Assembly: GCF_903181435.1 (NCBI RefSeq)
Contig: NZ_CAEUHO010000001.1
Location: 2,666,001 to 2,730,000, forward strand
Length of the DNA: 64,000 nt
Direction: 5' to 3'
Origin: Bacteroides acidifaciens
Lineage (GTDB): Bacteria > Bacteroidota > Bacteroidia > Bacteroidales > Bacteroidaceae
Under the pieces are notes generated by a model that was not told the origin of the DNA, ran no database searches, and saw nothing but the letters and a program-made list of their open reading frames with translations. Numbering within the stretch: the stretch's first letter is position 1; the number at the start of each line of letters is the position of its first letter. The position numbers were made by a program, and so were the translations under genes. Below, in pieces: positions 52,743-61,704 of this stretch.

Positions 52743-52860
52743 CAATATTATAAACGACAAGATGTTTTTACCAATTCATAAGGAAGAATTAATCATTTCT
52801 ACCGCATCAATTAATAATTCCCCCTTATCTTTTAGCAATTTCATCCGCTTGAATTAATCT

Positions 52861-52926
52861 GTTGCACTTGAGCAACTAGACGGATACACTTGTGCAACAA
52901 CCTAGTTACACTTGTCTATTCCGGTG
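52861..52926 (+). repeat. three operator-like repeats at 22-bp spacing
   Basis: Units begin at 52861, 52883 and 52905. Each has CACTTG at the same place (52865, 52887, 52909), exactly 22 bases apart, or two helical turns. Units 1 and 2 also share GCAAC after it, and the first forms a small palindrome GTTGC-ACTTGA-GCAAC. They lie within the leader, 46 bases before the HU-like start. Confidence 0.75.
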
Positions 52927-52971
52927 AATGCCCAACTGCAAACAAATAGTGATAATCTAAAAGGAATTATT

Positions 52972-53385
52972 ATGAGCATACTTTACAAGACAACCCGCTT
53001 TGCGGATACTTTCAGTGGTGACAAAGAAACAAATGTACGGGTGCAGCTATTATCATGGGATACGCTGGATACCAAAGCCTTTGTAGAATATCTGGCTTTC
53101 AAGAACAACATTTCCAAAGGCGATGTATACAAAAACCTCAGCATGGTATTGGAAGGTATAGAAGCCATTCTGAAAAACGGCAATATTCTCAATCTGGACG
53201 ATTTCGGCAGCTTCTCCTTGAACGGCAGTTTCTGTGAAGACAAAGAGCCCGGTGAAAGCCACCGGGCGGAATCCATAGAAGTGAAGAATGTTGTATTCAA
53301 GGCGGAAAAGCGTATGAAGAAACGGATAACTGCGGCAGGATTTGAGAAGTATAATCCTGAAAGACATAACAAACGAAAATACTAG
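52972..53385 (+). CDS. HU-family DNA-binding protein (HU-HIG type)
   Basis: A 137-residue protein if started at the ATG at 52972 (MSILYKTTRFAD), which follows a purine-rich AAAAGGAA; an upstream in-frame ATG at 52912 lies inside the operator-like repeats. The fold is that of longer Bacteroidetes HU-like proteins: helices around DTKAFVEYLAFKNNISKGDV and LSMVLEGIEAILKNG, then the arm LNLDDFGSFSLNGSF, then a basic tail (KRMKKRITAAGF). It probably binds DNA as a dimer. It is followed after six bases by the helicase-like gene and may repress the pair through the repeats (inference). Confidence 0.85.
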   Translation: MSILYKTTRFADTFSGDKETNVRVQLLSWDTLDTKAFVEYLAFKNNISKGDVYKNLSMVLEGIEAILKNGNILNLDDFGSFSLNGSFCEDKEPGESHRAESIEVKNVVFKAEKRMKKRITAAGFEKYNPERHNKRKY

Positions 53386-53391
53386 AACAAT

Positions 53392-55191
53392 ATGGAATAC
53401 GACAGAACCTACTCCATCCGAAAAGGCGAATACTTTGCGGATGCATTGAAACGTGCCGATAAAGACTTTATCCCAACCAATTGCATCATCAATAAGTTAC
53501 TACCCGGACTGGGAGCTACACATTGCGAACTGACAGCACCGCGGAAATCTATCATTATCGAGCCTAATGTACCTGTTATCGAGTCGAAAGCAAAGAAACA
53601 TAAAAATGCACTGGCTGTCTATAAAGGGGTGACTATCCGAAAAGTGGCTGATTTCCTGGAAGAAAACCGTGATAAGCATTACAAGCTGTTGACCACTCCC
53701 GAAGGTTTCACGAAAATCAAGGAAGCGATGCAAGCGGTGGGGATAGATATGTACGCAGAATGCTTCATCCTGTTTGATGAATGTGAGAAGTTAGTGCAGG
53801 ACGTACATTACCGTGATTCTATCCGCGAACCGATGAACGATTTCTTTCATTTCCAAAACAAGGCACTGATATCCGCCACCCCTATCATACCCGAAAAGGA
53901 CAACCGTTTCGACAGTTTTATGCGCGTACTGATTAAGCCGGATTACGCATATCACCAAAAGCTGAAACTTATCACTACGAACAATGTACTGGAGACATTG
54001 CAGGAAGTGATTGAAGCGAAGCGAGGAACGGTCTGCATCTTCTGCAACAGCATTGACTCAATAGACAGTTTTTACCGATTGATACCCGAACTGAGTAATG
54101 CATGTACTTTTTGCAGCGAAGACGGGCAATACAAACTATGGAAAGGCAACCGACGCAAAAAATCAATGATGATTACCGAACTGGAACGTTACAATTTCTT
54201 CACCTCACGTTTCTATTCGGCAGTAGACATCGTATGCAAAAATCCCCCGCATGTCATTTTCATCAGCGATTTATACGGTGCCGCACAATCGGTTATCGAC
54301 CCGGCTACCGAAGCTATTCAAATCATCGGGCGTTTCCGGGGTGGAGTAAACAGTGTGACACATATTGCTTCTATCCGACCGGAACTGGAATGTATGTCTT
54401 CGTCGGAGATTGACCGATGGATTCAAGGTGCAGCTACCATTTTCAACGGATGGAAAGCACAACTGGCACGGACATCGAATATCGGCGAAAGGACATTATT
54501 GCAGGAAGCTATCGGAGAAAATTCCTACCTTCCTTATCTGGACGAGAACGGAAAGCCAGACCCGTTTCTGATAACCAATTTCTATGAGAAGGAACAAGTG
54601 AAACGTCTATATACATCTACCGAGCTGTTGTGTAATGCCTATCGGCAGACCAATTATTTTGAGTTCTCACATGAAGAACGCCTCATGCCGATTTCGGACA
54701 ATGAACGTATGGCAATCCAGCACCGCTTGGCAAAGAAAAAGCGGGCGGAGCTTATCGTCCGCAAGCTGGAAGAGATGGAAAAGATGGGCAGAGCCACTGA
54801 CAAGAAACTGCAAAAACGTTACCAACGCATGTTGGGAAACCTGATTACTTCGACCGCTGACAGGTATATATACGATTGCTTCTGTCGGTTCGGAGCAGAA
54901 TTTATACGGAAATCCGATTACAACGAAAATAAGTTGCGTACAGCATTGAATGTCAGCAGCGAACATACGATTAAGAAATCAGGGCAAATGCGGACATCTA
55001 TCCAGCGGGCCTTCCCTGTAGGTTCCGAATTGTCCGTTCAGGAAGTGAAAAGTATGCTCAAACAGGTATATAAGAAGATGGGACTGAATACAGGAAGAGG
55101 CATCACGACTAAAGAATTGGAACAATATGCAGAGGTGGAAAATTATAGAAATCATGAAACCAGAACAATCAAAATACTGAAATTCAAATAA
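53392..55191 (+). CDS. SF2-helicase-like protein with altered P-loop
   Basis: A 599-residue protein with the skeleton of a superfamily 2 helicase. The P-loop position reads LPGLGATHCEL (about residues 33-43), with Ala-Thr in place of Lys-Thr/Ser. Walker B is ILFDECEKL (~127), motif III ALISATPII (~160), and motif VI QIIGRFRGGVN (~310). The C-terminal 150 residues are basic and helical (KRAELIVRKLEEMEKMGRAT). GAT-type P-loops occur in helicase-like proteins of Bacteroidetes phages and mobile elements. It is co-transcribed with the HU-like gene. A role in replication or maintenance of an element, or in defence, is possible; nothing here decides it. Confidence 0.7.
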   Translation: MEYDRTYSIRKGEYFADALKRADKDFIPTNCIINKLLPGLGATHCELTAPRKSIIIEPNVPVIESKAKKHKNALAVYKGVTIRKVADFLEENRDKHYKLLTTPEGFTKIKEAMQAVGIDMYAECFILFDECEKLVQDVHYRDSIREPMNDFFHFQNKALISATPIIPEKDNRFDSFMRVLIKPDYAYHQKLKLITTNNVLETLQEVIEAKRGTVCIFCNSIDSIDSFYRLIPELSNACTFCSEDGQYKLWKGNRRKKSMMITELERYNFFTSRFYSAVDIVCKNPPHVIFISDLYGAAQSVIDPATEAIQIIGRFRGGVNSVTHIASIRPELECMSSSEIDRWIQGAATIFNGWKAQLARTSNIGERTLLQEAIGENSYLPYLDENGKPDPFLITNFYEKEQVKRLYTSTELLCNAYRQTNYFEFSHEERLMPISDNERMAIQHRLAKKKRAELIVRKLEEMEKMGRATDKKLQKRYQRMLGNLITSTADRYIYDCFCRFGAEFIRKSDYNENKLRTALNVSSEHTIKKSGQMRTSIQRAFPVGSELSVQEVKSMLKQVYKKMGLNTGRGITTKELEQYAEVENYRNHETRTIKILKFK

Positions 55192-55301
55192 TTAAAAGGA
55201 AAATGCAGTTTTTATTCCGAAAAAGATAAAAACTCCCTATTGTTTTTTGCAAACTTATCTTAAAATCAGGCTATTTTTAAAGATAAAACATTGATAATAA
55301 G

Positions 55302-55363
55302 CTCTGCGACATTTTTGTTTTTCCCCGTATAATACTTAGAATACAAACAAAAATGTCACAGAG
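55302..55363. repeat. 19-bp inverted repeat
   Basis: 55302-55320 and 55345-55363 are reverse complements with one mismatch (core GACATTTTTGTTT), with a 24-base loop. It lies 110 bases past the helicase-like stop and could end that transcript, although only TTTTCC follows. Confidence 0.65.
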
Positions 55364-55510
55364 AATTTTCCAAGTTATCTAAATGCCTCACTGATGTGAC
55401 CTGTACAAAACTTATATGTTTACCAGTGTTTTTACGTCACGACCATAAAGTTCAGCCTCCCCCTTAAGTCCGAAGGGGAGCTATTCAAAAAAACATCTTA
55501 TTTTTCAAAT

Positions 55511-55557
55511 TACCCCCTAAAAAATAGGGGTACTTTCAGAAAAAACATATAATTTTG
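55511..55557 (+). promoter_or_regulatory. glnN promoter and palindrome
   Basis: TAATTTTG at 55550-55557 is an exact -7 box, 31 bases before the chosen glnN start. Where the -33 box should be there is no TTTG; a TACCCC...GGGGTA palindrome (55511-55532) lies just upstream, a plausible site for an activator responding to nitrogen. Confidence 0.6.
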
Positions 55558-55587
55558 CGCCATCAACCGATAAATAACAGACCATTT

Positions 55588-57777
55588 ATGTCTAAAATGA
55601 GATTTTTTGCATTACAAGAGCTTTCCAACCGGAAGCCTTTGGAAGTTACTGCTCCTTCCAACAAACTCTCTGATTATTATGGTAGTCATGTATTCGACCG
55701 CAAAAAGATGCAGGAGTATCTTCCGAAGGAAGCCTACAAGGCTGTGACCGATGCTATCGAAAAAGGTACGCCTATCAGCCGCGAAGTGGCGGACTTAGTT
55801 GCTAATGGTATGAAAAGCTGGGCCAAGTCACTCAACGTCACTCACTACACACATTGGTTCCAGCCTTTGACGGACGGAACAGCCGAAAAGCATGATGGCT
55901 TTATCGAGTTCGGCGAAGATGGCGGAGTTATCGAACGCTTCTCCGGGAAATTACTTATCCAACAGGAGCCGGACGCTTCTTCTTTTCCCAACGGCGGCAT
56001 CCGCAACACTTTCGAAGCACGCGGATATACGGCATGGGACGTTTCTTCACCCGCATTCGTAGTGGATACGACTCTTTGTATCCCTACCATCTTTATTTCT
56101 TATACGGGCGAAGCGCTGGATTACAAAACTCCTCTATTGAAAGCACTCGCCGCCGTAGACAAAGCGGCTACGGAAGTTTGTCAGTTGTTCGACAAGAACG
56201 TGACACGCGTCTATACGAATCTGGGATGGGAACAGGAATATTTCCTTGTCGACTCTTCCTTATATAATGCACGCCCCGACCTCTGCCTCACCGGACGGAC
56301 ACTGATGGGACACTCTTCCGCCAAAGACCAGCAGTTGGAAGACCACTATTTCGGCTCTATCCCGCCACGTGTCACCGCCTTTATGAAGGAACTCGAAATA
56401 GAATGTCACAAACTGGGCATTCCCGCCAAGACCCGCCACAACGAGGTAGCTCCCAACCAATTCGAGTTGGCTCCTATCTTCGAGAACTGCAACCTGGCGA
56501 ACGACCACAACCAACTTGTCATGGACTTGATGAAACGTATTGCCCGCAAGCATCACTTCAACGTGCTTCTGCATGAGAAACCTTATAGCGGCGTGAACGG
56601 TTCGGGCAAGCACAACAACTGGTCGCTTTGTACTGATACAGGTGTCAACCTGTTCGCTCCAGGCAAAAACCCGAAAGGAAATATGCTGTTCCTTACTTTC
56701 CTGGTGAACGTATTGATGATGGTTTATAAAAACCAGAACCTGCTGCGTGCTTCCATTATGAGTGCCAGCAACAGTCACCGCTTGGGAGCCAACGAAGCCC
56801 CACCCGCCATCCTCTCCTGCTTTCTGGGTTCGCAACTTTCGGCAACCCTTGACGAAATTGTACGCCAAGTAGGAAACGAGAAGATGACACCGGAGGAAAA
56901 AACGACATTGAAACTGGGTATCGGACGTATCCCCGAAATCCTGCTCGATACGACCGACCGTAACCGCACCTCTCCTTTCGCCTTCACCGGAAACCGGTTT
57001 GAGTTCCGTGCCGCCGGCTCTTCTTCCAACTGTGCCGCTGCCATGATTGCTATCAACGCTGCCATGGCAAACCAGTTGAATGAATTCCGTGCGTCGGTAG
57101 AGAAACTGATGGAAGAAGGGGTAGGCAAAGACGAAGCTATCTTCCGCTTGCTGAAAGAAACAATCATCGCTTCCGAACCCATCCGTTTCGAAGGTGACGG
57201 TTATTCCGAAGAATGGAAACAGGAAGCCGCACGCCGCGGACTGACTAACATCTGCCACGTCCCGGAAGCCCTGATGCACTACGTTGACCACCAATCCAAA
57301 GCTGTACTTATCGGCGAACGTATCTTCAACGAGACAGAGTTGAACAGCCGTCTGGAAGTGGAACTGGAGAAATATACCATGAAGGTCCAGATTGAAGGCC
57401 GTGTCTTGGGCGACCTTGCCATCAACCACATCGTACCGACTGCTGTTGCCTATCAGAATCGGCTGCTCGAAAATCTTCGCGGACTGAAAGAAATATTCCC
57501 TGCCGAAGAATACGAAGTGCTGAGTGCCGACCGCAAAGAACTGATTCGTGAGATTTCGCATCGGGTGACTTCAATCAAAGTACTGGTTCGCGAGATGACC
57601 GAAGCACGAAAAGTAGCCAACCACCTAGAGAACTATAAGGAAAGAGCGTTTGCCTACGAAGAAAAAGTACGTCCTTACCTCGACCAGATCCGCGACCATA
57701 TCGATCATCTTGAGATGGAAGTAGACGACGAAATATGGCCGTTACCCAAATACAGGGAACTGTTGTTTACCAAATAA
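55588..57777 (+). CDS. glnN: glutamine synthetase type III
   Basis: GSIII makes glutamine from glutamate, ammonia and ATP and is the main ammonia-assimilation enzyme in Bacteroides. From the ATG at 55588 (MSKMRFFALQELSNRK) the protein has 729 residues, the length I recall for B. fragilis GSIII. Conserved pieces include NLGWEQEYFLVD, PAKTRHNEVAPNQFELAPIF, GVNGSGKHNNWSL, MSASNSHRLGANEAPPAI and DRNRTSPFAFTGNRFEFRA, which carry the metal- and substrate-binding Glu, His and Arg residues. The -7 box at 55550-55557 gives a short leader, which rules out the longer frame from 55555. It has its own strong terminator. Confidence 0.97.
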   Translation: MSKMRFFALQELSNRKPLEVTAPSNKLSDYYGSHVFDRKKMQEYLPKEAYKAVTDAIEKGTPISREVADLVANGMKSWAKSLNVTHYTHWFQPLTDGTAEKHDGFIEFGEDGGVIERFSGKLLIQQEPDASSFPNGGIRNTFEARGYTAWDVSSPAFVVDTTLCIPTIFISYTGEALDYKTPLLKALAAVDKAATEVCQLFDKNVTRVYTNLGWEQEYFLVDSSLYNARPDLCLTGRTLMGHSSAKDQQLEDHYFGSIPPRVTAFMKELEIECHKLGIPAKTRHNEVAPNQFELAPIFENCNLANDHNQLVMDLMKRIARKHHFNVLLHEKPYSGVNGSGKHNNWSLCTDTGVNLFAPGKNPKGNMLFLTFLVNVLMMVYKNQNLLRASIMSASNSHRLGANEAPPAILSCFLGSQLSATLDEIVRQVGNEKMTPEEKTTLKLGIGRIPEILLDTTDRNRTSPFAFTGNRFEFRAAGSSSNCAAAMIAINAAMANQLNEFRASVEKLMEEGVGKDEAIFRLLKETIIASEPIRFEGDGYSEEWKQEAARRGLTNICHVPEALMHYVDHQSKAVLIGERIFNETELNSRLEVELEKYTMKVQIEGRVLGDLAINHIVPTAVAYQNRLLENLRGLKEIFPAEEYEVLSADRKELIREISHRVTSIKVLVREMTEARKVANHLENYKERAFAYEEKVRPYLDQIRDHIDHLEMEVDDEIWPLPKYRELLFTK

Positions 57778-57788
57778 AATGCCTGCAA

Positions 57789-57825
57789 GATTGCACGAAA
57801 GCTCCCGCTTTTGTGCAATCTTTTT
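57789..57825 (+). terminator. glnN terminator
   Basis: GATTGCAC-GAAAG pairs with CTTTT-GTGCAATC (about 13 bp, one G-U) followed by TTTTT, 11 bases after the glnN stop. Confidence 0.92.
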
Positions 57826-57857
57826 ATAGATTCGTGCATTTTCTCATTTTTTATTTT

Positions 57858-57865
57858 TACTTTTG
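57858..57865 (+). promoter_or_regulatory. -7 box of the Crp-family gene
   Basis: TACTTTTG matches TAnnTTTG, 28 bases before the start codon at 57894. No convincing -33 box is seen. Confidence 0.5.
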
Positions 57866-57893
57866 TGCTGTATAACACAGTTTTATAGCACTC

Positions 57894-58595
57894 ATGGTAA
57901 AAATGAACATGTCAGACATAGATATTTCGGAGCCGTTATCCGATATGTTAGCTCCTTTAAATAACGAGCAAAAAGAGTTTCTGATGAACAATTATACAAT
58001 ACAGACCTACAAAAAGAATGAAACCATCTATTGCGAAGGAGAAACACCATCCCACCTGATGTGTCTTATCAGTGGTAAAGTCAAAATCTTCAAAGATGGC
58101 GTAGGGGGTAGAAGTCAGATTATCCGCATGATTAAACCACGCGAATACTTTGCCTATCGTGCCTATTTTGCCAAAGAGGATTTTGTAACTGCCGCCGCTG
58201 CCTTCGAACCTTCTGTTGTCTGTCTTATACCGATGAGTGCCATCACTACTTTAGTCGCCCAGAACAACGACTTGGCAATGTTCTTTATCCGACAGCTTTC
58301 TATCGACCTCGGCATCTCCGACGAACGTACGGTCAACCTGACTCAAAAACATATCCGCGGACGTCTCGCCGAATCCTTGATTTTCCTGAAAGAAAGTTAT
58401 GGGCTGGAAGAAGACGGCTCAACTTTGAGCATTTACCTATCACGAGAAGATTTGGCAAATCTTTCGAATATGACTACTTCGAACGCTATCCGCACGCTGT
58501 CTCAGTTTGCTACGGAACGACTGATTACTATCGACGGAAGAAAAATCAAAATCATCGAAGAAGAGAAGCTGAAGAAAATAAGCAAGATTGGATAA
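57894..58595 (+). CDS. Crp/Fnr-family regulator, probable Cur (BT4338) counterpart
   Basis: A 233-residue regulator with an N-terminal cyclic-nucleotide-binding-type beta barrel (residues ~25-140, ETIYCEGETPSHLMCLISGK) and a C-terminal Crp-type helix-turn-helix (LSREDLANLSNMTTSNAIRT, ~183-203). The gene lies directly after glnN. In B. thetaiotaomicron the Crp-family master regulator of carbohydrate use, Cur (BT4338), is as I recall next to the glutamine synthetase gene (BT4339), so this is probably that gene. The family call is firm; the identity with Cur rests on gene order and memory. Confidence 0.85.
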   Translation: MVKMNMSDIDISEPLSDMLAPLNNEQKEFLMNNYTIQTYKKNETIYCEGETPSHLMCLISGKVKIFKDGVGGRSQIIRMIKPREYFAYRAYFAKEDFVTAAAAFEPSVVCLIPMSAITTLVAQNNDLAMFFIRQLSIDLGISDERTVNLTQKHIRGRLAESLIFLKESYGLEEDGSTLSIYLSREDLANLSNMTTSNAIRTLSQFATERLITIDGRKIKIIEEEKLKKISKIG

Positions 58596-58664
58596 AACAG
58601 TATCTTTCTTCTTTTGTCTTTGCTAATGCTTTGTTTATCGAGGACTGATGCTAGACGTTTGCCG

Positions 58665-59195
58665 CTAAATGAGCAAGAATACTTCCCTTAGCTTTAGCTG
58701 CGTTAAATATATTTGCCGTTCTACCGTATGAACAGATATATTCAGTTTGTTGGCTATCTCTCTATGGCTTTTGCCTTTAAAACGGCTGAGTTTAAATATG
58801 CTCCTTCTACGTTCAGGAACAGTTTCCAACATTATAAAGATGTTTTGCAGTATTTCCCGACGGTATATGTCCGCCCAGAAATTATCATTATTTGCCTGTT
58901 CATAGAATGGAAACTCCTGTATAAAACGCTCTCTATATTCCTGTTTTATCCGCTGATGCTTAAGAATGTTTAAAGCTATATTTCTAGTCATAACCAAAAG
59001 ATAAGAGTCTAGTTTCCGCTCATTGCTCACCCAGATTTCCTGTTGTTCCCAAAGCTTGATAAATACTTCCTGTGCCACATCTTCTGCATCACACTCTGAT
59101 TTCAACAATCTGTATGCATATTTTCTTATTTTCGAAAAGTTTGCATAATAAAACGCTGAAAATCTTTCTTCTACTTGGTTACTGTTATCTATCAT
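58665..59195 (-). CDS. ECF RNA polymerase sigma-70 factor (PUL 2)
   Basis: A 176-residue group IV sigma factor from the ATG at 59195 (MIDNSNQVEERFSAFY); a longer frame to 59279 adds an unlikely hydrophobic stretch. Region 2: FYYANFSKIRKYAYRLL and CDAEDVAQEVFIKLWEQQE; region 4: MLETVPERRRSIFKLSRFKG and HREIANKLNISVHTVERQI. It lies on the same strand as, and 160 bases downstream of, the PUL 2 genes. No FecR gene is visible in the window beside it; a partner may lie beyond 64000. It probably controls PUL 2. Confidence 0.93.
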   Translation of the reverse strand: MIDNSNQVEERFSAFYYANFSKIRKYAYRLLKSECDAEDVAQEVFIKLWEQQEIWVSNERKLDSYLLVMTRNIALNILKHQRIKQEYRERFIQEFPFYEQANNDNFWADIYRREILQNIFIMLETVPERRRSIFKLSRFKGKSHREIANKLNISVHTVERQIYLTQLKLREVFLLI

Positions 59196-59353
59196 GGCAA
59201 TAAATATTTTGGTGGCGTAGGTAAAACCCATCACTTTGAAGAACACAAAAATAGCCCCAGCATTACCTCGTATTCTCACAGATACTCGGATAAACCGGGG
59301 CTTCCCTTGTGTATTACCAATACCTATTTCACATTATTATGTAAAAAAGTCAT

Positions 59354-60496
59354 TTATTTTTTATCGAAGCGTACATCATGCTCCCAACGTCTGACAAGAC
59401 CTTCACCTGCAGTCATACCACGTCCTTGTCCGGTAGCATCCCTGAATGTACTGCCTTCGCCCTCATCCAATGGCCAAAGACCAATCAAGTTCGGATTCTT
59501 AGGATTAACTTCAAAGAACATATTATTCTGAATTTCAGCTTGCGAACGAGCATAATTCCAGAAACGTACCTGACTCATAGCACATTCTGCCGGGAAATAT
59601 GTAGCACTACTGGAAATCATCTGCAAGCCATTTATTACCATTCCACCTTTCGGAGCAGGCACCTGCTTTCCTGCCACACGTTCTCCGTCACGATAGATGA
59701 TGAGTTCACTTCCGTTATAAACAATTGCCAAATGATACCATTGATTGATATTCCAATCCTTTGCAGTCTCTGTTCCACCGTCACCATGAGCTTTAACTTG
59801 CAGATAGTTGTAAGGACGGTTGGCATCACCAAAACGAACATACACCTCATTATTGGCACGAACATTAAAAATAGCCTGATTATTTTTATTCAAGTTACTC
59901 ATACGTACCCATGTTTCCAATGTGTAAGTCTCTACAGAAACACCCCAGTCTGTATCCGGGTCTGTCTCTACCCTTTCCGAACTGCGGGGTTTCATCACTG
60001 GAACAGATACATTCAACGGCTTGGAGAGTACATAGATAAAATGCCCTTGCGCAGCAGATTTCTTCACATCACCTTTCAACACATTACCCAATGCTAAAGG
60101 AACGGCATAAGTAACACCATTCGTTGCAAAGTCATTAATATGCAACTGGAAAGTGGCACTAATTTCACCGGCAGGAATAGTCACCGTAGCACCTTGCGGC
60201 AAATGCTCCGCCGACAGTGCTTCATATTCTGTACCATTATTAGCATTATAACCTGCAATTATTTCCGGTGCAAATCCGATTTCCACTTCTACATCTTCCG
60301 CGAGCTTCTGTGCTAAACGCACTGTTACATTGATATCCGCACCACCATCCATAGTGATTGTTACAGCTTTGGCCGTACCAGCAGCATCTGCAATATACAG
60401 ACTATTTCCCTGCGCTTTGTAGTCTGCATTATCGCATCCCATAAACAGGAATGCCGACAGTGCAATGATAAAACTTGATAAATAGATATATTTCAT
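59354..60496 (-). CDS. DUF1735/LamG surface lipoprotein (PUL 2)
   Basis: A 380-residue lipoprotein from the ATG at 60496 (signal AFLFMGC, Cys21). Residues ~40-150 match DUF1735 (INVTVRLAQKLAEDVEVEIG, then TNGVTYAVPLALGNV), a domain frequent in PUL surface proteins. Residues ~180-375 form a LamG / concanavalin-like domain (YTLETWVRMSNLNKNNQAIF, then IYRDGERVAGKQVPAPKGG and PNLIGLWPLDEGEGSTFRD). It probably binds glycan on the cell surface beside the GH18 enzyme, whose gene ends about 40 bases upstream. Confidence 0.9.
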   Translation of the reverse strand: MKYIYLSSFIIALSAFLFMGCDNADYKAQGNSLYIADAAGTAKAVTITMDGGADINVTVRLAQKLAEDVEVEIGFAPEIIAGYNANNGTEYEALSAEHLPQGATVTIPAGEISATFQLHINDFATNGVTYAVPLALGNVLKGDVKKSAAQGHFIYVLSKPLNVSVPVMKPRSSERVETDPDTDWGVSVETYTLETWVRMSNLNKNNQAIFNVRANNEVYVRFGDANRPYNYLQVKAHGDGGTETAKDWNINQWYHLAIVYNGSELIIYRDGERVAGKQVPAPKGGMVINGLQMISSSATYFPAECAMSQVRFWNYARSQAEIQNNMFFEVNPKNPNLIGLWPLDEGEGSTFRDATGQGRGMTAGEGLVRRWEHDVRFDKK

Positions 60497-60537
60497 AACT
60501 TTTATGCTTATAAAATTCATTTAACCGTTATTTATTC

Positions 60538-61683
60538 TTATTCATCGCCATTGGATGTGCCATTCAGACGATCATAGTAGATGCTATAAAGAGTAGTGAT
60601 ACCTTTACGCAAGAAATAGTATTCCGGTGAACCGTCATAATCTCCCTTGCCCTGATTATAGTCGAAACCACAACGATAGAGACCGCAACCACCAATTTGC
60701 TGATCGATGTTAACCGTTTCCCCTTTTATATTATACGTTCCTTTGTAAATATAATTAGCCATTGTAGTTAGGAACCCTCCACCAGTGCTGGCATAAGACT
60801 CAAAGTTTTCGGTTGTAATAGTTCTGCGGACAATTTCTTCAGGCGTAATGATTCCCTGCTGAATCCAGTCATCCATATCATCGAACACTCCCTCTATTCT
60901 CCAATCAGACATTCCACCATAAGCTTGCAGCACAAAATAGTCCACATAGTAAGAGAGCCATTCTTTATCCATACCGGTACGGACTCCAACTTCACCATCA
61001 ATCAAGAAAAGAAGACGTTTTTCTGGCATAGGACGGTCGCCACGGTCACGATTTGGATCCATCGCGCCATGTCCGAACCAATAAGAAAGTTCTTCCACGA
61101 AAATGGTCCTTTGTACTTTATTAGCCCAAAGCTGACCGGCTCCCATTCCACCACCGGGTTCATAGTCCCAGTCATAGCCATCATAGCCACATTCCAGACA
61201 AGCTCTGTAAAGGTCTTCCGCATAAGCCTTGATGGCAGGACGTACCACTTCCGGATCCCGACTGGTTCCTGCTGTATGATAAATTTCCTTGTCCGGCAGG
61301 TCATCCCCGATGTTCTGCGAGAACAATGTTACCACTACTTTCGTCCCTTTCACTTTCTGTACATACTCCATATCAGCTCTTCTTTCCGGAGTCAGTTCGA
61401 ATTTCGGATGACCTCCCCAATTGGAAGCAATCGTTACCGAATCCGGTAAACCACGCAGACTCGTTTCACCCGTAGGCGTAGTGCCAGTCCAACTGTCAAA
61501 CCATACAAACACCTGTGGCAATCCCGGTGTCTGTTTCCACTCACGCAAAGCGGCATAGTATTCATCCGTCTTGACGGTTCCGTTCAAGTCAACGTTATTG
61601 ATAGATTCTACATCCGTACAGCTTGCCGCAAACAGCGCAACCGCAAACGAGAATCCTATAGTCTTGATATTTTTCATTTTCAT
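60538..61683 (-). CDS. GH18 endo-beta-N-acetylglucosaminidase-like lipoprotein
   Basis: A 381-residue family GH18 protein (lipoprotein signal ALFAASC, Cys22). The catalytic signature DxxDxDxE is intact as DGYDWDYE (about residues 169-176), so Glu176 is the expected acid. GTKVVVTLFSQNIG is the preceding strand, and the YYVDYFVLQAYGG segment carries the conserved substrate-binding Tyr. In Bacteroides, GH18 proteins in PULs with DUF1735 partners are commonly endoglycosidases that release N-glycans by cutting the chitobiose core. Chitin or other GlcNAc polymers are less likely but possible. It lies 21 bases downstream of the susD-like gene. Confidence 0.92.
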   Translation of the reverse strand: MKMKNIKTIGFSFAVALFAASCTDVESINNVDLNGTVKTDEYYAALREWKQTPGLPQVFVWFDSWTGTTPTGETSLRGLPDSVTIASNWGGHPKFELTPERRADMEYVQKVKGTKVVVTLFSQNIGDDLPDKEIYHTAGTSRDPEVVRPAIKAYAEDLYRACLECGYDGYDWDYEPGGGMGAGQLWANKVQRTIFVEELSYWFGHGAMDPNRDRGDRPMPEKRLLFLIDGEVGVRTGMDKEWLSYYVDYFVLQAYGGMSDWRIEGVFDDMDDWIQQGIITPEEIVRRTITTENFESYASTGGGFLTTMANYIYKGTYNIKGETVNIDQQIGGCGLYRCGFDYNQGKGDYDGSPEYYFLRKGITTLYSIYYDRLNGTSNGDE

Positions 61684-61704
61684 ATTCTTGAAATAATTTA
61701 AAGA

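Larger units (their letters stand above)
55192..55587. other. intergenic region upstream of glnN
   Basis: About 400 bases with no gene. It holds three inverted repeats (55302-55363, about 55454-55480 and 55511-55532) and a -7 box at 55550-55557. Confidence 0.6.

Noticed and set aside
52861..52926. Possible small CRISPR array
   Set aside because: Only three units, with a shared core of six to twelve bases and no spacers of regular length; an operator or iteron array fits better.
56260..57561. 433-codon open frame opposite glnN
   Set aside because: It is antisense to glutamine synthetase, has no family features, and the coding signal clearly belongs to the + strand.
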